Assembly: GCF_000299875.1 (NCBI RefSeq)
Contig: NZ_AMRK01000020.1
Span: 1-34,697, forward strand
Source: Celeribacter baekdonensis B30
GTDB taxonomy: Bacteria; Pseudomonadota; Alphaproteobacteria; Rhodobacterales; Rhodobacteraceae
Direction: 5' to 3'
Length of the DNA stretch: 34,697 nt
Within the stretch, counting starts at the first letter, position 1. Each line of letters begins with the position of its first letter. Shown here piece after piece: positions 6,493-15,197 of the stretch. Both the position numbers and the translations under genes were made by a program. The notes under the pieces are model-generated. The model was given only the letters and a program-made list of their open reading frames with translations. It was not told the DNA's origin and ran no database searches.

Positions 6493-8866
6493 TGGAATTG
6501 CCGATGAGGTTGAGAACGCCATCGATCCGCTGACCGCGCTACCCGCATGGGTCAAGGGCGAGAAGCGGCTCTCAATGATGCTGCCTTATGTGAGCCTCGT
6601 GAACGACCGAACGATCCGGACACGCGGCAACGAACTGATGCAGTGCATCCGCCTCGAAGGGGTGAACAGCACCACGAGCGAGGACGGGCATCTCGACCGA
6701 ATCGGAGGGTTGCTGGCTGGGATCGTCGCGCAGGTGGGGACGGAGTTCTCCTTCTACCTGCACAAGGTGTCGAAAGCGGTCGATGTGACCCTGCCGCCCG
6801 TTCCGGGCGAAGGGTTTGCGGCTGCCGTCGACGAACGATGGCACGCGCATCTCGGCCGCGCGGGTTTGCGCGACAAGACGCTGACCCTGACGGTGCTGAA
6901 GCGACCTGAGACAGGCAGCCGCTTGCCGTTCGGACTTGGGGCGTCTCGCTCGCGACATGCGGCCGACCCCAACCGCCGCTTGCGCAAGCTCGACGAGGTT
7001 GTAGGGTTTCTGCTGTCCTCCTTCGATGAGCTGAAGCCCCGCCTGCTGGCCGCAAGCACCGGCGAGCTTCTGGGCTTCCTCGGGTCGCTCAACACGGGCG
7101 AGGAGCACCCGCTCTTCCCCCGGTCGCGCCTCGGTGTGATCGCCGAGGACGTAGCCAATACGCGCGTCACCTTCCGCGGCACGACCATCGCACTCTCGGA
7201 CGGTGCCGTCGGCGACAAGCTCGGGGCGATCTTTGCGGTGAAGAACTACCCGGCCAAGACCGATAGCCTGATGCTCGACGAGTTGAATCTGCCCGTCGAC
7301 ATGGTGGTCACGCACTCTTTTGTGCCGATCAACGCCAACATCATGGCGGGCCGGATCAAGCGGCAGCTGCGGCTAATGCAGGCCGCCAATGACGGAGCCG
7401 TCAGTCTCGCCCAGGAACTGGAACTCGCGCAGGACGATCTGGAATCCAAACGCCTGATCTTCGGCGAGCACCACATGACCGTGGCCGTCTATGCCCGCAC
7501 CCAGACGGCGCTTGACGACATCGCGGCCGAAATCCGCAACATCTCCGCCACTTCCGGGATCAACCTGATCTCGGAAGCCTTCGGGGCGCGGGCGCATTTC
7601 ATGGCGCAGCATCCCGGGAACACAGGGGCGCGCAGCCGCAAGGCCGCAATCACGAACCACAACTTCGCCGATCTCGCTACCTTCCACCGCACCCCGCTCG
7701 GAAAGACAGGGCGGGAAGTCCCCTGGGGCATGCCGATCACGCTCTTTCCGACGCCCGAGCGCAGTGGTTTTCGCTTCAACTTCCACGAACAGGGCGCGCC
7801 AGATCGCGAGCCCACAGGTGGGCACACGCTGATCCTCGGCCGTCCCGGCTCCGGCAAATCCGTCCTGGCGGCTTTCCTGATGACCATGGCACGGCGGGCA
7901 GGTGCGCGGGTCTTCGTATTCGACTATCGCGCGGGGATGGAGATGGCCGTCCGCGCGCTCGGCGGCAGCTATTCGACCGTGCGGGCGGGGCGCCCCACCG
8001 GCCTCAATCCGCTCCAGACCGAGATCGACGTGCGGGGCCAGGCATGGCTTGCTGATTGGCTCGCGAGCCTCTTGGAGCGGCGCGATCGACCGCTAACCCC
8101 GGTTCAGACCAACCGACTGCAGGAAGTCGTACGCCAGAACGCCAGCGCAGGACATGCGGGTCTACGGAACTGGTCGGATTTCGCCTCGCTGCTGGTCTCG
8201 ACCGATGACGAGGGCGATCTCTTCGAGCGTATGCAGGAATGGACGGCCGAGGGTCGCTACGGCTGGATCTTCGGGGCCAATGCCGAGGACAGTTTCAGCA
8301 TCGATGGAGACGTCGCGGGCTTTGACCTCACCGGCATCCTCGATTCCGAGAGCGAGCGGGAACGCATGGCGGTCCTGTCCTACCTCTTCCGCCGGGTCGA
8401 GCGGGTGATCGAGGACCGCAAGCCCACCATCATCGTCATCGACGAGGCATGGAAAGCGCTCGACAACGCCTACTTTGCGGAGCGCCTCAGCAACTGGCTG
8501 GTGACCGCCCGCAAGCAGAACGCCGTCGTCGTGATGATGACGCAATATGCCAGCCAGCTCGAGCGCACGCGCACCGGCAAGACCATCGTGGAAGCGGTGC
8601 CGACGCAGGTGCTCTTGCCCAACATTCGTGCTTCCGCCGCTGACTACGCGATGCTCGGCCTGACCGAGAAAGAGCTCGACGTGCTTCTGGGCGTCGGCTC
8701 GGCCTCGCGGCTCGCGCTTGTACGCGACGACCGTGGTTCCGTCGTGATCGATGCCGATCTCAGCGCGCTCGGCCCGCTCGTGACCATCCTTGGCGGAATG
8801 GAGAAGGGCGAAGCGCTTGTCGGCGCCGATTATCGCGAACGTCCTGATTTCTGGAGAGTGACATGA
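6482..8866 (+). CDS. virB4: VirB4-like ATPase
   Basis: 794-aa VirB4/CagE ATPase that energises pilus assembly and substrate transport at the inner membrane. The N-terminal domain is followed by a RecA-like ATPase domain with Walker A GRPGSGKS near residue 455 and Walker B IIVIDEAWKAL near 650; the downstream MMTQYASQLE segment fits a sensor region. Length is typical for the family. The gene overlaps virB3 by 11 bp and the next lipoprotein gene by 4 bp. Confidence 0.96.
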   Translation: MPRDGIADEVENAIDPLTALPAWVKGEKRLSMMLPYVSLVNDRTIRTRGNELMQCIRLEGVNSTTSEDGHLDRIGGLLAGIVAQVGTEFSFYLHKVSKAVDVTLPPVPGEGFAAAVDERWHAHLGRAGLRDKTLTLTVLKRPETGSRLPFGLGASRSRHAADPNRRLRKLDEVVGFLLSSFDELKPRLLAASTGELLGFLGSLNTGEEHPLFPRSRLGVIAEDVANTRVTFRGTTIALSDGAVGDKLGAIFAVKNYPAKTDSLMLDELNLPVDMVVTHSFVPINANIMAGRIKRQLRLMQAANDGAVSLAQELELAQDDLESKRLIFGEHHMTVAVYARTQTALDDIAAEIRNISATSGINLISEAFGARAHFMAQHPGNTGARSRKAAITNHNFADLATFHRTPLGKTGREVPWGMPITLFPTPERSGFRFNFHEQGAPDREPTGGHTLILGRPGSGKSVLAAFLMTMARRAGARVFVFDYRAGMEMAVRALGGSYSTVRAGRPTGLNPLQTEIDVRGQAWLADWLASLLERRDRPLTPVQTNRLQEVVRQNASAGHAGLRNWSDFASLLVSTDDEGDLFERMQEWTAEGRYGWIFGANAEDSFSIDGDVAGFDLTGILDSESERERMAVLSYLFRRVERVIEDRKPTIIVIDEAWKALDNAYFAERLSNWLVTARKQNAVVVMMTQYASQLERTRTGKTIVEAVPTQVLLPNIRASAADYAMLGLTEKELDVLLGVGSASRLALVRDDRGSVVIDADLSALGPLVTILGGMEKGEALVGADYRERPDFWRVT

Positions 8867-9078
8867 CCCGTACCATCATTCGCAGCGTCGCGCTGCTCGG
8901 GCTCGGCCTGACCCTGACAGCCTGTGCGCAGCATAACCCCCCGCAAGCCAACTGCTTCAATTTTCGCGAGGCTCCTGCGCAGGCAGGAACCGCCACCGCC
9001 ACGATCTCGACCATGGGGGCGGAGGTTACGCGCCGCGACACGGCCTGCGATTTTGTCCTCTTGGGGGCGAGCGGCTAA
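8863..9078 (+). CDS. Small lipoprotein at a VirB7-like position
   Basis: 71-aa lipoprotein with signal peptide and lipobox LTAC (Cys21). Two further Cys (about 32 and 62) could form a disulfide, as VirB7 does with VirB9 in the Ti system. In Ti-type operons VirB7 is encoded before virB8, whereas this gene sits between virB4 and the VirB5-like genes; it could be a VirB7 analogue anchoring the outer-membrane core, but sequence similarity to VirB7 is not evident by eye. Start overlaps the virB4 stop (ATGA). Confidence 0.7.
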   Translation: MTRTIIRSVALLGLGLTLTACAQHNPPQANCFNFREAPAQAGTATATISTMGAEVTRRDTACDFVLLGASG

Positions 9079-9082
9079 GCCA

Positions 9083-10249
9083 ATGCGGACCTGGCTTCCT
9101 CTCTCGATGATCGGCTTTGCACTGGCAGGTCCCACACTGGGGCCAGCGGTCGCCCAAGGCGTGCCGACCTTCGATCTGCGCCTCTTCGCAGAGCGGCAGG
9201 CCATCCTTGAGCAGACCGATCGGGACCTGGCACTGCAGCAGGACCGGCTAAGCCGCGAGGAGGAACTGGCCGAAATCGAGCGCCAGCAACTCGCCTCCCT
9301 CGAAGGGCTGATGGATGCCATGTCGCTTGGCGCTGGAGACGTGGCCGGAACCGTGGCGGGGCTCGAGGCGGGGCAGGGGGCGGTAGACGACGTCGAAAGC
9401 GCGGCCGCCAGTCTTTATGCGCCCGAGGACACCAATCCAGCGGCAGCGCGGATGTTCGGCGATGCCAGGGAGGGGATCGAGGAGCTGATCATCCGCGCAG
9501 CACGCGACACCCATAGTCTGTCCGGGGTCGGCCGCGCAGGTCTTTCGCTCGTGCAATGGCGCTGTCTCTTGCAGGCGCTGATTTGGCAGGAGAGCCGCTT
9601 CCAGATCGGGGCACGCTCACCCGTAGGGGCCTTCGGACTTACCCAGATCATGCCCGGTACCGCGGGCGATCTCGGGATCTACCCGGCCTATTACGACGAT
9701 CCCTATCTGCAGGTCACCGGCGGTGCGCGATACCTCGCACAAATGCTGAACATGTTCGATGGCAACATTATCCATGCGCTCGCCGCCTATAACGCCGGGC
9801 CGGGCAATGTGCAGGATTATGGCGGTGTGCCACCCTTCGCGGAAACCCAAGCCTATGTCGTGGTGATTCCGCAGCAGTACAACAGCTACCTCGCGGCCGT
9901 AGGCGGCATCGATGCGCTCGGCACCATCGACCCTGTGCTCCTCGCCAACGCGAGTTTCAGCCTCTCGGCCCACGGCGCAGGGGTCTATGGCGACTATTCG
10001 CTGGTCTCGGTCCGTGCCGCCGCTCTGCGGGTTCAGGACATCATCACCCGCATCGGCGAGACCGAGGATCTCCACGAGGCCATCGCGCTCAACACCTATG
10101 CCCGGGCCGAACTGGCCCGGCTGGTCGCAATCCGGACCCGGATCAAGGCCGCCCGAACCGAGCCACTCAGCGCCGAGCAGATCGCCTTGGCGGCAGCCCA
10201 GGCTGCCGAGCGGCAATACATGGATTTTAGTCAGGAGGATTTGCGTTGA
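9083..10249 (+). CDS. Lytic transglycosylase domain embedded in a VirB5-like shell
   Basis: 388 aa. Start at 9083 gives a signal peptide ending VAQ-G; an earlier in-frame start at 8924 lies inside the preceding lipoprotein gene. Layout: secretion signal, then QGVPTFD and a coiled-coil helix (30-80), a linker, an SLT transglycosylase domain (about 155-275; catalytic Glu170 in WQESRF, GAFGLTQIMP, AAYNAGP), and a long helical C-terminal region (305-388) ending ERQYMDF. Both the QGVPT-x-D start and the ER-x-YMDF end recur in the next gene, an ordinary VirB5, so this looks like a VirB5-type scaffold with a cell-wall hydrolase inserted. It is a second transglycosylase in the operon, perhaps targeted to the growing pilus tip. 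The fusion reading is inference. Confidence 0.85.
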   Translation: MRTWLPLSMIGFALAGPTLGPAVAQGVPTFDLRLFAERQAILEQTDRDLALQQDRLSREEELAEIERQQLASLEGLMDAMSLGAGDVAGTVAGLEAGQGAVDDVESAAASLYAPEDTNPAAARMFGDAREGIEELIIRAARDTHSLSGVGRAGLSLVQWRCLLQALIWQESRFQIGARSPVGAFGLTQIMPGTAGDLGIYPAYYDDPYLQVTGGARYLAQMLNMFDGNIIHALAAYNAGPGNVQDYGGVPPFAETQAYVVVIPQQYNSYLAAVGGIDALGTIDPVLLANASFSLSAHGAGVYGDYSLVSVRAAALRVQDIITRIGETEDLHEAIALNTYARAELARLVAIRTRIKAARTEPLSAEQIALAAAQAAERQYMDFSQEDLR

Positions 10250-11043
10250 ACCTGCGCCTGCCCCGTTCCCTTTTCGTCGGTAGCATCGCTCTCGCGCTTG
10301 CCCTCAATGTCACCGGACCTGTCGCGGCACAGGGTGTGCCCACGGTGGACACTCAGAACATTGCTCAGGAAATCCGCCAGCTTCAACAGATGCTGCAGGA
10401 TTTCGGGATCCAGACGGATCTTCTGGACAATGCGTTGGAGCAACTGGACATGCTGCAAAGCCAGCTCGATCAGCTGAACGAGATGTATGCCTCGCTCACC
10501 GGGCCGCGCAGCATCCTCGGGCTTGCCATGGGCGGGGACCTCGACACCTTGCTTGAGGCCAACTTCGAAGACATCCCCGGCCTGATCCGAGGCATCCAGG
10601 CGGGCGATTGGAGCGCTCTCATCGGGCCCAATGCCGGGCCCATGCGCACGCAGATGGAACAGGCGCTGGCAAGTGCCGGGTTCGACGAGGATTCACTCCG
10701 CGAGATCGCCACCAGCGGCAATCCGGGCGCCGAAGGCGTGGCCACGCGGGCAACCACAGGTGCTGTGATGTCGGCGGCGGCGCAGAACAGCCACGCAGAG
10801 GCGGAACAGTCTCTCGAGCGGGTGGAACGTCTGGTCGAGATGATCCCGGACATGGAAGATCTCAAAGCCTCGATGGATCATAACACACGCGTCACGGCGG
10901 AACTCGCCATCGCCATGACCCGGATGTGGGAGCTGGAAGCGATCCAAACCCTAGGCGCAGGCAATGCAGGCGTGGTTGACGCCGCCACCGTTGCCGAAGA
11001 ACGCCGCTACATGGACTTCACCTTGCCGGACCTTGAGCCATGA
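10246..11043 (+). CDS. virB5: VirB5-like minor pilin / pilus-tip protein
   Basis: 265-aa secreted helical protein of the VirB5 family (minor pilus subunit at the tip, involved in recipient-cell adhesion). It starts at a TTG overlapping the previous stop (TTGA), with a strong AGGAGG ribosome-binding site about 9 nt upstream. The signal peptide ends VAAQ-G; the mature part is a long coiled-coil helix (40-75), a Gly-rich central part, and C-terminal helices ending ERRYMDF. The same ends are shared with the upstream transglycosylase fusion. It overlaps virB8 by 4 bp. Confidence 0.87.
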   Translation: MNLRLPRSLFVGSIALALALNVTGPVAAQGVPTVDTQNIAQEIRQLQQMLQDFGIQTDLLDNALEQLDMLQSQLDQLNEMYASLTGPRSILGLAMGGDLDTLLEANFEDIPGLIRGIQAGDWSALIGPNAGPMRTQMEQALASAGFDEDSLREIATSGNPGAEGVATRATTGAVMSAAAQNSHAEAEQSLERVERLVEMIPDMEDLKASMDHNTRVTAELAIAMTRMWELEAIQTLGAGNAGVVDAATVAEERRYMDFTLPDLEP

Positions 11044-11705
11044 GTAGGGCAGGGGTGATGACTGCGCGCGAACTCGTGGAAGAGGAACTTGTCTACGGTG
11101 CCCTGCGCCGGGAACAGCTTTGGCGGATGATCGGCATTTCTGGAGCAGGCTTTGGTGTATTCGGCTGTTTGACAGCTGCGGCTGTCGCGCTGATGGTCGA
11201 GACGCCGCCTCCCATGGTTGTCCCCTACGATCCCGCGACCGGGATGGCGCTTCCCAATGCCACGGTTGAAACCGTGTCGCTCGCCGAACGCCCTGCCGTG
11301 ATCGAAGCGCAAATCTACCGCTACATTCTCGACCGCGAAACCTACAACCAGCTCGACAACGATCTTCGTGTCCGCCGTGTCCTGGCACAGTCTTCCGGGT
11401 CGGCCGAGGCCAGCATGCGCGCGATGTGGACATCGGGTCAGGAGAACTATCCGCCGACGCGATACGGGGCTGCGGCCGAGATGGCCGTTGAGATCGCATC
11501 GATCACCCTTATTGGCGAGAACCGCGCCCAGGTGCGGCTCAGAAAGCGCCTGACAAGCCCGCAGGGGGTACAGGCTGGATCGTTCACTGCCACGTTGATG
11601 TTCGAATTCCGGCCCGAGCGGACCCGCGCGATCGACGATGTCTGGCAAAACCCTTTCGGTTTCACCGTCACCCAATATGCCATCCGATCGGACCGTTCTG
11701 AATGA
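11040..11705 (+). CDS. virB8: VirB8-like inner membrane protein
   Basis: 221-aa bitopic inner-membrane protein: short cytoplasmic N-terminus, one transmembrane helix (about 30-52), and a periplasmic NTF2-like domain containing the family pattern DRETYNQLDNDLRVRRV and C-terminal NPFGFTVTQYAI. VirB8 is a nucleation factor linking the inner-membrane complex, VirB5/VirB2 and the core complex. It has 4-bp overlaps on both sides (VirB5 upstream, VirB9 downstream). Confidence 0.93.
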   Translation: MSRAGVMTARELVEEELVYGALRREQLWRMIGISGAGFGVFGCLTAAAVALMVETPPPMVVPYDPATGMALPNATVETVSLAERPAVIEAQIYRYILDRETYNQLDNDLRVRRVLAQSSGSAEASMRAMWTSGQENYPPTRYGAAAEMAVEIASITLIGENRAQVRLRKRLTSPQGVQAGSFTATLMFEFRPERTRAIDDVWQNPFGFTVTQYAIRSDRSE

Positions 11706-12403
11706 CCCGCACTCCAATCTCTGCGCTGCTGGCCGCCAGTATTCTCGCGTTCGCGGGAACGACTGCTTTGGCCGAAACTACGCCCCGTCCAGGTTCTCAT
11801 GACAATCGCGTGCGCGTCGCGACCTGGACTGAAGGCCAAGTTTACCGTGTCGTCACGACTCTGACCCGCGTCACCACGGTCGAATTCGGTGAGGGTGAAA
11901 CCATCCGCTCGATCATCGCCGGCGATACGGTCGGGTTTCAATTCGACGGTGTCCCGGGTGGCCGTGCCTTCGCCATCAAGCCGACAGCATCTGGCGTCGC
12001 CACCAACATCACCGTCTACACCAACCGCCGCTCCTACTACTTCCATGTCGTCGAAGCCCGGGAGACGCCGCATTATGTCGTGCAGTTCCGCTATCCTGAA
12101 AACCGCGTGCAACCCACCAGGGCGGTTGCGGCCGATGCGCCGAACGCGAACTATGCGGTCAGTGCCCGAGAAGAGTTCACGCCGACGGCCATCTGGGATG
12201 ATGGTACCTTCACGTATTTCCGGTTCGCACGGAATGCGCCGGTGCCCGCCATCTTCCGATATTCGAACGGCAGGGAACGCGCGGTGAACAGCCAGGCCTT
12301 GAGTGACGGCGTCATCCGCGTGTCCGGCGTCAACCGACAATGGGTCCTTCGCCTTGGCGAAGAGGTGATTTGCGTCCAGGACGCAGGACAGGCCACATCA
12401 TGA
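11702..12403 (+). CDS. virB9: VirB9-like outer-membrane core protein
   Basis: 233-aa VirB9/CagX component of the periplasmic core complex. Signal peptide about 1-24 (ending ALA-E), followed by an N-terminal beta domain (GEGETIRSIIAGD, NITVYTNRRSYYF) and a C-terminal domain (PTAIWDDGTFTYFRF) that in relatives forms part of the outer ring with VirB7 and VirB10. Overlaps both virB8 and virB10 by 4 bp. Confidence 0.94.
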   Translation: MTRTPISALLAASILAFAGTTALAETTPRPGSHDNRVRVATWTEGQVYRVVTTLTRVTTVEFGEGETIRSIIAGDTVGFQFDGVPGGRAFAIKPTASGVATNITVYTNRRSYYFHVVEARETPHYVVQFRYPENRVQPTRAVAADAPNANYAVSAREEFTPTAIWDDGTFTYFRFARNAPVPAIFRYSNGRERAVNSQALSDGVIRVSGVNRQWVLRLGEEVICVQDAGQATS

Positions 12404-13725
12404 CCGAAGGTACGGAAGACCTCGCCGCGCGCCTCGCGGCTCTCGAAGGTTCGACGGGCAAAGCGAAGGCCGACAAGCGGCCTGCGCCGCTTGCCGCGAT
12501 CCTTGGAGTCGTCGGTATCGCGGCAGCAGGTGGTCTGGCGTGGGCTGCCCTACAGCCGTCGGCAGAAGCACCAATGGCGACCGCCGCGCCGGAAGAGTTC
12601 CAGAGCAGCGGCCCCGGATTCGGAGATCTGGCGCCGATTTCTGCCCCGGAGCCCAGCCAAGCCCCGGCTGCGGACACAGGTCCGAGCGAGTCGGAACTCG
12701 CGCTGATGGAAAGTCTTGCGACATTGAGAGCGGAACTCGAGGACCTGCGCGCAAGACCGGCCGAGGCCGCGGATAGCGCGGCGGAGCAGGCTATTGCGGA
12801 CCTGACGGCGCAAATTGCCACCTTACAGGAGGCATCCGCCGAGGCGCAGCGGGCCCTCGAGCGGCAACTGACCGAGCGGGATCGCGAATTGGATCAGCTC
12901 CGCATGGACTTGGAACTTGCACGGCTTGCACCACCAGAGCCGACCTCATTGGGACCAAGTGAAGAAGAATTGCGGCTGGCCGAACTCGAAAGGCGGCGCG
13001 CTGCTGAAGCTGAGGCCCGCGCAGAGCGTATCGCGTCTCCTATGATCGCCTTCTCCGGGATGGGCGCGGGTGCGGATAGGGAGAACACGCTGGAAGCCGC
13101 ACGCCTGAATGCAGATGAAGCCTTTGTTCGTTCGGGCGCACAACCTGCGCAGGTGACACGTGCCGAAGTGATCGCGAACCCATCGAACACGGTTGTTCAG
13201 GGCACCATGATTCAGGCTGTGACAGAGACGGCCCTCGACAGCACACTGCCCGGCGCGATCCGCGCCATCGTCTCGGAAGACGTCCATTCTTTCGATGGAA
13301 CGCGTATCCTGATCCCGCGCGGCGCGCGGCTGATCGGGCGCTACCGCTCCGATGTCGCACTCGCCCAATCGCGCGTCATGGTGGCATGGGACCGGATCAT
13401 CTTGCCCGATAATCAGACCGTGCAGATCAGCGCCTTCGGTGGAGACGAACTCGGCCGTACTGGCACCACCGGGTTTGTCGACACCCGTTTCGCGCAACGC
13501 TTCAGCTCCGCCGCGCTGATCTCCTTGATCGGCGCCCTGCCTGCGGCTGCAGCGGGTCAAATCGACAGCGAGGCGGCGGCCGATGTTGCGAGTGATGTCG
13601 GCACCGACCTGCGCGATAGCACGCAAAGCGTGATGCAGGACTATCTGGCGATCCGGCCAGTGATACATGTCGATCAGGGTACACGGATCACGGTCATGGT
13701 TGATCGTGACCTCGAGATTTTCTGA
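12400..13725 (+). CDS. virB10: VirB10-like core channel protein
   Basis: 441-aa VirB10/TrbI protein that spans from inner to outer membrane and forms the channel cap. Start at 12400 was chosen for its ATGA overlap with the virB9 stop. Order: short cytoplasmic part, a single transmembrane helix (about 28-48), a Pro-rich then long coiled-coil periplasmic region (about 100-215), and the C-terminal beta-barrel domain with the family patterns VQGTMIQAVTETALDS, ILIPRGARLIGRY and VAWDRIILPDNQ. Confidence 0.95.
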   Translation: MTEGTEDLAARLAALEGSTGKAKADKRPAPLAAILGVVGIAAAGGLAWAALQPSAEAPMATAAPEEFQSSGPGFGDLAPISAPEPSQAPAADTGPSESELALMESLATLRAELEDLRARPAEAADSAAEQAIADLTAQIATLQEASAEAQRALERQLTERDRELDQLRMDLELARLAPPEPTSLGPSEEELRLAELERRRAAEAEARAERIASPMIAFSGMGAGADRENTLEAARLNADEAFVRSGAQPAQVTRAEVIANPSNTVVQGTMIQAVTETALDSTLPGAIRAIVSEDVHSFDGTRILIPRGARLIGRYRSDVALAQSRVMVAWDRIILPDNQTVQISAFGGDELGRTGTTGFVDTRFAQRFSSAALISLIGALPAAAAGQIDSEAAADVASDVGTDLRDSTQSVMQDYLAIRPVIHVDQGTRITVMVDRDLEIF

Positions 13726-13726
13726 C

Positions 13727-14761
13727 ATGGCTGCAAGTTATCTGGAAGCGTCGCTCGACCGTTTCGGCCCCGAGGTCCTGCGCGACGACACGATCGAGAT
13801 CTGCATCAATCCCGACGGACAAGTCTGGGGCGAATTCCAGGGCGATCACTTCATGCGAGGTCTCGGCAGCCCGCTGAGCCAGACCGAGATCAAGGACCTC
13901 GGCAACCAGATCGCCTCCGCCGCCTCGACCACGCTAAGCACCAAGAAGCCTATCGTCTCGGTCTCGATCCTATATCGAGATCGCCCGATCCGCGCGCAGG
14001 TGATCCAGCCGCCGGCAGTCGAGGGCGGGTTTTCAATATCACTGCGGTTTTTCTCCTCCCTGCCGCTAGAGGCGATCCGGCTCGGATTTCTCTATGGCAA
14101 GGAGCGCAGCCTCGAAGGCCTGCGCCGCGAACGTAACGCCGCACTGCGCGATGTGGTGACATCCGGCGACATCGGCGCCGCGCTGCGGTTTTGCGTCGAG
14201 AACAAGCTCAACATGATCGTCTCGGGCGGCACGTCGACCGGCAAGACGGTTGCGGCGCGCAAGATCCTTTCGCTGATTCCGCCCGAAGAGCGGATCATCA
14301 CCATCGAGGAGGCGGCCGAGCTGCGCCCCGAGCAGCCCAATGCCGTGACGTTGATCGCGGACCGGGACACGGATGCCCGCAGTGCCGATGTGCTCTTGGC
14401 CTCAACGCTTCGCATGCGACCCGACCGGATTGTCCTAGGCGAAGTCCGCGGTCGCGAGGCGATGACGTTTCTCGAGGCAATCAACACCGGCCACGGTGGA
14501 TCGCTGACTACGCTGCATGCCGAGACCCCACAACTTGCTGTTCGCCGCCTCGCCATCGCCGCCCTGAAAACCGATGTGCCGATGACCTATGCCGACATGA
14601 TCGATTACATTGAGGGCTCGATCGACGTGATCATTCAGGCAGGCCGCCATGAAGGCGCGCGCGGGATCACCGAGTTCTTCCTGCCGGGTCAAACCACAGA
14701 TTTGAACCTCGACACGGTCGACGGCAGAGGCAACAAGAGCCCCTCCGTTGCCGCTGAGTAA
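13727..14761 (+). CDS. virB11: VirB11-like traffic ATPase
   Basis: 344-aa hexameric traffic ATPase of the GspE/VirB11 family. Walker A SGGTSTGKT near residue 165, an Asp box around IITIEEAAELR, Walker B-like RPDRIVLGEVRG, and the His box TGHGGSLTTLHA are all present in order. Start at 13727, one base after the virB10 stop. VirB11 switches the system between pilus assembly and DNA transfer through VirB4 and VirD4. Confidence 0.96.
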   Translation: MAASYLEASLDRFGPEVLRDDTIEICINPDGQVWGEFQGDHFMRGLGSPLSQTEIKDLGNQIASAASTTLSTKKPIVSVSILYRDRPIRAQVIQPPAVEGGFSISLRFFSSLPLEAIRLGFLYGKERSLEGLRRERNAALRDVVTSGDIGAALRFCVENKLNMIVSGGTSTGKTVAARKILSLIPPEERIITIEEAAELRPEQPNAVTLIADRDTDARSADVLLASTLRMRPDRIVLGEVRGREAMTFLEAINTGHGGSLTTLHAETPQLAVRRLAIAALKTDVPMTYADMIDYIEGSIDVIIQAGRHEGARGITEFFLPGQTTDLNLDTVDGRGNKSPSVAAE

Positions 14762-14777
14762 AAAAGGAACCCCCCAG

Positions 14778-15197
14778 ATGCGAAAACCAATCCTCGCAGT
14801 CATGCTTGCCGCCCTTGCGGGCCCACTTGTGGCACAGACTTCGCCTCCGATCTCAAACGATCTCACGGTCGATATGTCGCCTCAACAATACCGGATCTGC
14901 AACGATCGTCCGGCGCGCCCGACCTGGATGGACGAAATCAATCCGCGGGAAGCCTACAAGGCAGCAGCTTTGATGGAATTGTACGAAATTCGGGCCTGGG
15001 AGGAGATCGCTGAATCTGGCGACTGCGGCTGTGAAACCCGCTTTCCCGCTTGGGGTAGCTCCGATGGCGAGTATCATGAAAGGTATGCAGGCCTTAGCCA
15101 AGCCGAGCATTCAGCGTTTCGCCGCGACTGGATTGAAGTAAGGAAGCAACTCGAGCCGAGCGTGCGTACAATCTGCGAAGCTCAAGGCAACTGGTAA
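14778..15197 (+). CDS. Secreted hypothetical protein of the T4SS operon
   Basis: 139-aa protein with a signal peptide (cleavage near VAQ-T, residue 20) and an AAAGGAA ribosome-binding site just before the 14778 start. The mature protein is acidic, helical and has four Cys (ICNDR, DCGC, TICEA) that could form disulfides in the periplasm. No family recognised. It lies between virB11 and virB6 and ends on the first base of the virB6 start codon, so it is co-transcribed and likely acts in the periplasm with the secretion apparatus. Confidence 0.75.
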   Translation: MRKPILAVMLAALAGPLVAQTSPPISNDLTVDMSPQQYRICNDRPARPTWMDEINPREAYKAAALMELYEIRAWEEIAESGDCGCETRFPAWGSSDGEYHERYAGLSQAEHSAFRRDWIEVRKQLEPSVRTICEAQGNW

